Source of the DNA: Sphaerulina vaccinii
Taxonomy: Eukaryota > Ascomycota > Dothideomycetes > Mycosphaerellales > Mycosphaerellaceae
Assembly: GCA_022570795.1 (NCBI GenBank)
Contig: JAKUDP010000014.1
Location: forward strand, 744,001-808,000
Direction: 5' to 3'
DNA: 64,000 nucleotides
Each line of letters opens with the position of its first letter. The first letter of the stretch is position 1. The translations under genes and the position numbers were made by a program. Below the pieces are notes generated by a model. It made no database searches. It was not told where the DNA came from and saw only the letters and a list, made by a program, of their open reading frames with translations. Below are positions 57,529-64,000 of this stretch, one piece after another.

Positions 57529-58313
57529 TCAATGTCTTTGCTTTTCTCTCTGCTTCTGGACGTGGTCGTCGAATCGCTTGTAAGCAAATTGACCTTCGAT
57601 GAAGACGGATGCCCTAGAGGCTGTTAGTGCATGTCCTCAAATGGACAAAGCGTCTTGGAGTGTTTCGTCCACTCGCACTTACACCCATAGCCACCAGTTG
57701 GCTGACCTTACGTTCACAGAATGCTTAGCCAGCTTAGCATATGCGAAGTATAGCGTTTCAGCACCATGGATGAGAATCAAGCCGCCAAGCAGATATGGCT
57801 GAATCACAAAGGAGAATCTCGCGAAGCTTGAGCCCAGGAGGCGCTCCACCAATTGCCCTTTCCCAAACCAGTATCGCTGGCTGTACGCCAGCATCGTGGT
57901 CACGATGACCAGGAATGGCAATGCATACGAACCCGTTGGAGGCAGATATTGCTTGACTGTGACGTCCGAGACTCCCAGAGCTTGACGACACTCCTTGTCG
58001 AGTAGCACTACACGTTCGCGAGCTTCGCGGTAGGTGCTCATGGGTGGCACGAATGGCACTTTGATCTTCTTGCCTTGATAGGCCAGCTCGAGCGCGTCCA
58101 GATTGATATCAACGACCTTGCCGTCGTAGGCCTTGAAGAGTCGCAAGTTCAGCATGCTTCCGAGAGAACATGTAGAAGACAGTCTCCTACCTTCCAGGAT
58201 GCAACTTTGCCATAATGTTGAATGTATCTGACGACCGAGTCATGGTGGTCATTGTTCATGTGCTTGATGATGCGCTCTTTGGCAGCACTGTCTGCGTCCG
58301 CCTTCTGTGCCAT
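57529..58313 (-). CDS. DUF2470 membrane protein
   Basis: Three exons, 58313-58191, 58131-57683 and 57613-57529, with 59- and 69-nt introns, all in phase, give 218 residues. Exons 1 and 2 encode a DUF2470-like domain: RIIKHMNNDHHDSVVRYIQHYG, then DGKVVDINLDALELAYQG and a short VPFVPPM piece. This domain is related to the C-terminal part of haem-oxygenase-like and FMN-binding split-barrel proteins. A C-terminal part with about three hydrophobic spans follows (ALPFLVIVTTMLAYSQRYWF, FSFVIQPYLLGGLILIHGAE), ending in the basic tail KQREKQRH. The fusion with membrane spans is typical of fungal versions. Their role is unknown; membrane haem or flavin handling is only a guess. Confidence 0.85.
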
Positions 58314-59062
58314 GGCGTATCTGTTCCTTCGCTGTCGGCGGTGTAGTGGCTGGATCTGTTGAGGAAGTTGTGGTCATTGATATTCCCTCTCTTGTTTCCA
58401 ACTTTCCAGATTGCCGCTCAATTTGCAGACTCCGATCATTGCCGAGGCGACCTCAACTCAACACCAACCTCTTCATCCATTTTCAATCACCGACACTCCA
58501 TCATGATACAGTATCGCATTCACCATCATTGCCAGCCACTGCCATCGCCCTCACAGATGGCTGGTGGCTAGTCGCCTGACGCGTTTGCACCATGTGCGCT
58601 TTCAGTCGAGTGACATCAGCTCGGCACAAGACACGTATGAACGAAGCATTATTCCAAGACCGACTGCTGGCATGACATGACACGATTCAGAGATAGTCAT
58701 CGACCGCGCTTCCTAAGCTGCTGAGACGCCCTCGTCATGTAACGACATAACGACGAGAATGTTATGCATTTACTCCACCGGACGGAGTACGCGGCTCGCT
58801 TATGCTTCACACCAAGAAGATCCTAGCATTTCTCGCTTCAGCCAAGGATCAAGATACATCCCTGCCAGCTGTGGCTACACTGGAGCTCATATTGCGTCAG
58901 GTGGGTACAGCATGAGAATGGGTCAATGCCAGGAGAAACAGGTTTGATAGTTCTCCCTTTGGCCTAAGTGCATCTATTCCGCAGTTCCCAATTATCGCTT
59001 CGTCTTCCGCGCACAAGTACAACACAAGAACTTCTACCTAGCACGCAGCACAAAGAACCAGT
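58314..59062. promoter_or_regulatory. Divergent intergenic region
   Basis: About 750 bp between the DUF2470 gene (reverse) and the gene at 59063 (forward). It carries both promoters. Short frames only; no element was recognised. Confidence 0.45.
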
Positions 59063-59791
59063 ATGTCATCTCAGCAAGAAGAACAATCAGCCAGCTTGTC
59101 AGGCCAAGGTGGTGCGAACGCTGGACTGAACGCATCTGGCAGCGCAGAAGCCAACAGCAAGACCACGAAGAAGACGCCGAAGAAATTGGGTCAGAAGAAG
59201 CCAGAACAGCAACCAACTCCAGACCACACAGACGAAGCCGAAGTCGAAGCCGGCGCAGATCAAGAAGCAGAAGCAGAAGCCGGCGCAGAAGCTAACGGCG
59301 ACGCACAATCCCAAATGGAGCCCGACATGGAACAATCTCGTCAACAGTCGCGTCGCCGCCAAAGTCGAGGCCGTGGTCGCAAAGGAGGACAACAGGAGAG
59401 CGATACTGAATCTGTTGCACGAAGCGATCAGAGTGCTACAGGAGGCCGCCGCCAGCGACAGCGTCAAAAGAAGCAACAGCAAACCAAGAACTCACAAGGC
59501 GGTCCACTTGATGGCATCACTGAAGATTTGCCAGGCGGAGAGGTCGTCAACCAGGCAGGCGAGCTCGTGCAGGGTACCGCTGGCAATGCAGTCAACAGCG
59601 TCGGAGACACCGCCGGTAAGGCACTTGGCGGTCTGACTGGAGGCGGCAAGCAAGGACAGGAACAGGGTGGTGGTGAGAAGGATGAGGGCGGTGGTGAGCA
59701 GCTGCGACTGAGGCTCGAGCTTAACCTCGACATTGAGATTCAATTGAAGGCCAAGATTCACGGAGACCTCACTCTTGGTCTACTGAATTAG
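59063..59791 (+). CDS. Disordered protein with LDIEI-type C-terminal module (copy A)
   Basis: Intronless, 242 residues. Most of the protein is disordered: Ala/Glu-rich repeats (EAEVEAGADQEAEAEAGAEA), then an Arg/Gln block (RQQSRRRQSRGRGRKGG) and a Gly-rich part (GGLTGGGKQGQEQGG). The end is a compact module, LDIEIQLKAKIHGDLTL, predicted as a beta-hairpin. Nearly the same module ends the gene at 61143. I have a general impression that this motif recurs at the C-termini of many ascomycete proteins of unknown role, but cannot verify it here. A glycine-zipper-like stretch (AGNAVNSVGDTAGKALGG) precedes it. Function unknown. Confidence 0.75.
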   Translation: MSSQQEEQSASLSGQGGANAGLNASGSAEANSKTTKKTPKKLGQKKPEQQPTPDHTDEAEVEAGADQEAEAEAGAEANGDAQSQMEPDMEQSRQQSRRRQSRGRGRKGGQQESDTESVARSDQSATGGRRQRQRQKKQQQTKNSQGGPLDGITEDLPGGEVVNQAGELVQGTAGNAVNSVGDTAGKALGGLTGGGKQGQEQGGGEKDEGGGEQLRLRLELNLDIEIQLKAKIHGDLTLGLLN

Positions 59792-61142
59792 TCTCGGCAT
59801 TGTGGTTGAGCGAGAAAGGACGATGTTGTTAGTTAGATATGACGATGTATGGAAAGGCTGCGAATGTACTGCTACATAGCTGAAGGATACACCTTTCATG
59901 TTCATTTCTATGTGCCTCACAAGTTCGTTGTGGTCTCGGAACCTCAAGAATTCGCCTAGACTCCAGAGCTCCAATGATGGCGTCAGCTCCACCGTAACCC
60001 TGGATGCTTGACTTTGTACGACCTCATGCATTATTGCCAATACCTGCAAAACCGTGCCCACCCTCAAGTCGAGCAATTTGATAGTGACTTTTCGAGAACT
60101 TGTCGCATACGGACACTTTTAGACTTAGTAGGTAGCGGCGAATAAGCTGTCTGCAATAAGCTATAGACTCTTATTCCGTTACAAGTGCTGCGTAGCAGAT
60201 GTGTCAAACACCTCGCCGTCGTTAAGGATCCTAGGATTTCGGATCCGGAGATGCTTTCCGCCGGCCTTGATATCACGTGCGGATTAACGACGACGGTAAT
60301 ATTGCAACAGCAGACGTAGAGTCGAGTAGACAGCCCAGCCTATACGCATGCTTGTATCGTACGGAACAGATCTGTCTTTTCGGCGATCCATTTGAACGTG
60401 TTTTCGACCTTTCCTACTCGAAAAGCGCTTCCGAGGGGTGGGCACGGTTTTGCAGGTATTCACAGTAACAGCCACATCAAACACCGGCAGACATTGCCCA
60501 TGACGACGAATGATCTCCGATGCACATCGCAAAGTCCAAGTCAACGTATCACCACCCTCCCGAGTGCTGCTCCGCTCCTCCAAAATCTGTGGTCCGTGAA
60601 AATCTTTGGTACGCTGCCAAGTTTGCATATGCACTCCGGCAGGTGTCGTTGCGAGCACACGCAAGACTTCCTCACTTGATGTGCAAACCTTGAGTTTAAT
60701 GCCACAATTCCCACGTTGTCTGTAGGCGAGAGAAGCGGCCCGCATGACATTGTGTACACGAGGCTCTTGCTAATGAAGTCACAAATATGGGCCCTGTGGC
60801 TGTGCGAGCCAGGGGGACCTGGACTGCACTGGGATTCAACATGGTTGTGCGATCGGTTGGAAACAGGTTTCGTTGCATGTGCTCACGGCGACGAAAGCGG
60901 GCTCTGATCGTAGGTGAGATACGGTGGTGGGTACAGCACGTTGCTGGACACAGAGCAAGGCCAGGTTCCTCTCTCTCTGTGTTCTGTGGCATTCAATCAT
61001 CAATCTCTTTGAACAATACAGCACTCACGAATCAAAAGCATCGATCAGTAACATCACAGATCCGTGGAGAGACTAGCCTTTGACGACAAGCTCTTCTATA
61101 ACGACATCGAAGCTCGATCTTTAGCTCAAGCTGGGGGCCAAA
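59792..61142. other. Intergenic between the two LDIEI-module genes
   Basis: About 1.35 kb. A reverse-strand ATG frame at 60745-60284 (153 codons) is open but has no recognised domain and is listed separately with low confidence. Otherwise nothing was seen. Confidence 0.45.
60284..60745 (-). CDS. Possible orphan open reading frame
   Basis: An ATG-initiated frame of 153 codons in the gap between the two LDIEI-module genes. The sequence (CGIKLKVCTSSEEVLRVL ... TLTWTLRCASEIIRRHG) is balanced in composition but matches no family I know, has no signal peptide, and ends in an Arg-rich tail. Open frames of this size occur by chance at about 50% GC, so it may not be a gene. Confidence 0.2.
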   Translation of the reverse strand: MRAASLAYRQRGNCGIKLKVCTSSEEVLRVLATTPAGVHMQTWQRTKDFHGPQILEERSSTREGGDTLTWTLRCASEIIRRHGQCLPVFDVAVTVNTCKTVPTPRKRFSSRKGRKHVQMDRRKDRSVPYDTSMRIGWAVYSTLRLLLQYYRRR

Positions 61143-61759
61143 ATGGCAGAAGCAATCAACAACGAGTCGTACAGGAGGAAGTACATCGAGGAGCCCAAGT
61201 TAGAGCACTTGTCAGAGGAGACACAGAAGAATCCGCCAAAACAAAGAACCGTACAGCAACAGGAAAAGCAAGACAAGCTCATCAAGAAAGAAAAGCGCGA
61301 ATCCGGTCTCGAATCCAATCGTTCCAGATCTTCTTCGCGTCGCGAGAGGAGGAAACGAGTCCAGCAAGCAATGGAGGATGGCAAGCACATGAAGACTGGT
61401 TCACTAGAGGCTCTCGAAGAAGCGGATGCCAATGGAGATCTTGAGCAGCAACGACCTTTCGAGCGGATAGGACCTGATAGCACATCTATGGATGGACCTG
61501 TGACCCATGCGCGAGCTATGCGAGGAGAGATTCCCGTGCGAGGTCCGAATCCAAACCAGCCATACTACATCACACCACAAGAAGAAGCACAGAGTGGAGT
61601 AAGTGAAGCATGTCTGAAGGATCGGCTTCGGTGAAGGCTAATCTTGAGTAGTCAGTACTGAAAGACCAAGACGGTCTCAAGCTCACGTTAGAAGCCAATC
61701 TGGACATTGAGATCGAGTTGAAAGCCAGCATTCGCGGTGACTTGACCCTCTCGTTATAG
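61143..61759 (+). CDS. Charged protein with LDIEI-type C-terminal module (copy B)
   Basis: Two exons, 61143-61598 and 61652-61759, with a 53-nt intron (GTAAGT, branch CTAAT, acceptor GAGTAG), give 187 residues. The first exon is highly charged and helical (YIEEPKLEHLSEETQKNPPK, KQDKLIKKEKRESG, SSRRERRKRVQQAMEDGKHM). The small second exon encodes SVLKDQDGLKLTLEANLDIE and the rest of the module, IELKASIRGDLTLSL, matching the end of the gene at 59063. The last two stop triplets are adjacent (TAG TAA). No other domain is visible and function is unknown. The same strand and proximity suggest an old tandem duplication or shared use of one module. Confidence 0.77.
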
Positions 61760-62414
61760 TAAGTGATTTCCTCCCCCCCACCCGGCTCGGAGCAGTTGGA
61801 TAACATCCTCATCGTCAATGACGCTGCATCGCTACTGTTTGTCTGGGCATCAGAAGATCACACAGTAACAGTCGTGAACTTCTAGTGCATGAGCGCGAAA
61901 CACACCTCAGCGCTGGTCTTACGGCCGCACGTAGTACGGGATAGACTTGCTGACAGCTCTTGTCTTGCAGCGAGTAAGCCTCAACGATCGATATGTACAG
62001 CAATTTGCTGCTGTTTCATGAGGGACTCTGAGAGTAATGACATTTGCAACAATAAAGGTCCGGACACAGAGAGTTCGAATGTTGTAGAGTACTTCAAGGA
62101 AAGCCGCTCAGTGGTGGCTACAGGAGCGTGGTCGATTGGCGTGTTGCGCAGGGAATCGAGAGCCATCTCAAGTCTTGTAGCGAGTCCAGCATATACAAGC
62201 CGAAACAGTCCTTAAGTCTCACTGGCCGTTGAAGAGCCCTTTGATTGAATCGAGACAGTGGTCCTTGTCCCTGCTTGAGCTTACAGTAGTCGCAGTAGCA
62301 CTCTGGATCTGGTCGAGTGCTTTGACGTGATGCATGCGCCCTACCATCGATCCGTGTCTGCTTATTGTATTGATACAATGCCTGCGATATGGCTGCCATC
62401 CTCTGTAGTCACGG
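61760..62414. other. Intergenic between convergent genes
   Basis: About 655 bp holding the 3' ends of copy B and of the rhomboid gene. A C-run (CCCCCCCACCC) lies at about 61772-61782. No gene was recognised. Confidence 0.45.
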
Positions 62415-63296
62415 CTATCTGCTGCGCCGTAAGAAAGTCCAGTAATACGCGAAGCCAAAGCCAGCTCCAGCTAAGTGCGCGATATGCCCTACTTGCTGCG
62501 GGCCCAATATCGTCGGCGAGTTCGTCAGGTTCGACTCTGGCGATCTCCATTGGGTGATGGCGCCGTAAAGATCATATAGGATGGGTAAAGCTGCGGCTGG
62601 ACTCGGGTGCAGGGCAGTGACAATGGCCGAGAAAGCACAAAGGACACCACTAAATCCAAAGCTATACGTTGGCCTGTGTCCTTCGGCAGAAGTCCTGCTT
62701 GTAGACCACTTATGGCCGACCAATGAGACTGCGCTTGAGACGAGGCTGGCTCCGAGTGTTATGCAGCAAGCATGTAGACCATTGAAGCGGCGGGCTCTGC
62801 TCAACGGCTTTACTAACACAGCGTAGCTTGCCATGTTCCCTCCGAAGTGCTTAAGGTCGACATGTACAAACGAACCCGTAAGTAGTGTCCAAGGCCTTTG
62901 CCAGATTTGTCCTGGCTTCAACGCGAACATATCCAGGAATGATGACACTTTCTCGCGAACGGCCAGGCGAGGATCCGTAGCTGGTTCATTGATATCGGCG
63001 AGTGTGAAGACGTTACCTCGTCTGATTAGTTGTTGTCTTGCTCGTGGAGATCTCTTCCACAGACTGTGGATGTAAACAAAAGCCGGTAGGTTCAGTAGCG
63101 CCAGCAACAAGAGAGCATCCATGGTCGATGAAGAGCTGAAAGGTAATGTCTGAAGCCATGGCAGATTTGCTACGCGTGATGTCCTTGTCGTTCGATACCG
63201 GGATTCCAGGTGATGTTGTATAGTTTCCCTTGTGGTGAGAGGTAGCAAATCGTCGTCCCAAAGAGATGCACCGAATCTTTCCATCAGATCTTCCAT
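62415..63296 (-). CDS. Rhomboid-family intramembrane serine protease
   Basis: Intronless, 293 residues. Rhomboid marks are RPWTLLTGSFVHVDLKHFGGN (the family's H/N segment), the nucleophile loop GFSGVL near residue 212, and the catalytic histidine in VGHIAHLAGAGFGF near 269. About six hydrophobic spans fit the family. A first hydrophobic span lies near residues 60-78, and the sequence before it is hydrophilic, with no clear mitochondrial presequence. Rhomboids cleave substrates within the membrane; a Golgi/ER or mitochondrial location cannot be decided. It is divergent from ureG. Confidence 0.9.
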   Translation of the reverse strand: MEDLMERFGASLWDDDLLPLTTRETIQHHLESRYRTTRTSRVANLPWLQTLPFSSSSTMDALLLLALLNLPAFVYIHSLWKRSPRARQQLIRRGNVFTLADINEPATDPRLAVREKVSSFLDMFALKPGQIWQRPWTLLTGSFVHVDLKHFGGNMASYAVLVKPLSRARRFNGLHACCITLGASLVSSAVSLVGHKWSTSRTSAEGHRPTYSFGFSGVLCAFSAIVTALHPSPAAALPILYDLYGAITQWRSPESNLTNSPTILGPQQVGHIAHLAGAGFGFAYYWTFLRRSR

Positions 63297-63620
63297 GCTA
63301 CTTGGGACTGGGGCCAGACCGACGTAATTTCAGGCTTTGCAAAGCAGCGAGTAGAGTGTGGTGGCGAGGACCGATAAGCTCGATGGATGGATTCGTTCTG
63401 ATGAGAAATGATAGAACACAGAGAGTTCATGATGTTCGGAACAGAGTTCGTCAGCCCTAGCTCACAGTCCCTTTCTGGAGATGGTACGCATGGGCCGGCC
63501 CTGGGCCCTTGCATGAACCCCACCATTTCTCGAAGTCTGCTAGCCGAGAGCTCTCCAAGGCTCGCTGGTCCCGAAGCTGTGCCAACGACGTGGGCTGTGA
63601 GTGAAAATCGCTTTGACAAC
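63297..63620. promoter_or_regulatory. Divergent promoter of rhomboid and ureG genes
   Basis: A 324-bp gap between two head-to-head starts. The forward frame of ureG runs open back to 63408, but no ATG comes earlier, so the leader begins somewhere in this region. No control element was recognised. Confidence 0.45.
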
Positions 63621-64000
63621 ATGTCTGGACACAGTCACCCCCATGATGGTGGGGCATCGCACTCTCATGCTGCAGCTGATCATGGCCATACGCATGAGAT
63701 TCTCGACGGTCCTGGGTCTTTCCTGGGCCGAGAGATGCCAATAATCGAAGGCAGAGACTGGAAAGATCGAGCATTCACGGTTGGTATCGGTGGGTATGTC
63801 TGGTCCTGGCCTCTAAAGAGCTCGAAGTGCTTTGTAGCAACTGTACTGATCACAGTCTGAGAATTTAGGCCAGTAGGTTCCGGCAAGACTGCGTTGATGC
63901 TCGCACTCTGCCTCGCCCTTCGAGACCAATACAACATCGCAGCTGTGACGAACGATATCTTTACCCGCGAGGATTGCGAATTCCTCACGCGCCACAAAGC
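63621..64000 (+). CDS. ureG: Urease accessory GTPase UreG, 5' part (cut by window end)
   Basis: Exon 1 (63621-63793) and the start of exon 2 (from 63869), with a 75-nt intron that splits the P-loop; splicing gives VGIGG-PVGSGKTALMLALC. The protein starts with a histidine-rich stretch (HSHPHDGG, HSHAAADHGHTHE), a nickel-binding extension seen in plant and fungal UreG. The Walker A motif GPVGSGKT and the strand AAVTNDIFTREDCEFL are diagnostic. UreG hydrolyses GTP to load nickel into urease with UreD, UreF and (in bacteria) UreE. Only the first 100 or so residues are in the window, open to the last base. Confidence 0.95.

Overview
This window is nuclear DNA of a filamentous ascomycete (Pezizomycotina). 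The evidence is the gene set (PEX6, BTN1, RXT3, NTO1, COX11, RRG9, GOS1, an RTA1-family gene, an RGS-LOV photoreceptor, UreG), the short introns (mostly 50-75 nt, GT...AG, often with a CTRAY branch site just before the acceptor), and mixed-strand single genes without operons. The style of the proteins suggests a dothideomycete, perhaps Mycosphaerellales; that placement is inference. All products were assigned by reading motifs, with no database search. Intron borders were chosen from splice signals plus reading-frame continuity, and most were checked for phase.

Layout, left to right. 0.5-5 kb: PEX6 (-), divergent from a TGL1-type steryl ester lipase (+, 5.3-7.7 kb). 8.4-11.3 kb: an acidic hypothetical gene (-) and the CLN3/battenin gene BTN1 (-). 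11.8-18 kb: RXT3 (+, Rpd3L complex, with one abnormally long intron), a cupin (+) and RRG9 (+). 18.5-21.4 kb: COX11 (-), a HIT zinc-finger protein with an RGG tract (+) and two small membrane proteins (-). 21.8-24.9 kb: an RGS-LOV blue-light receptor (-). 24.9-26.5 kb: a gene-poor gap carrying a hairpin-like MITE with TA target duplication. 26.5-35.8 kb: cystinosin-like (-), NTO1 (+, NuA3), RTA1-family (-) and a GPI-type surface protein (-). 37-42 kb: a Q/N-rich small protein (+), RPL35 (-), GOS1 (+) and a possibly broken F-box-like gene (+). 42.4-50.3 kb: LIM-domain protein, an unknown fungal protein, an MDR oxidoreductase and an OsmC/Ohr peroxidase (all +). 50.5-58.3 kb: HSL-type esterase, HMG-box factor and DUF2470 protein (all -). 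59-61.8 kb: two neighbouring genes (+) whose products share a short C-terminal module. 62.4 kb to the end: rhomboid protease (-) divergent from ureG (+, cut by the window end).

The window is mostly housekeeping: peroxisome, vacuole/lysosome (BTN1 and cystinosin), mitochondrion (RRG9, COX11, OsmC), chromatin (RXT3, NTO1, HMG), Golgi SNARE and ribosome. No biosynthetic cluster, defence island, CRISPR array, rRNA or tRNA gene was recognised. The items most worth follow-up are the RGS-LOV receptor, the MITE, the paired genes with the shared C-terminal module, the coding-like long intron in RXT3, and two genes whose frames do not close cleanly (9.68 kb and 41.3 kb).
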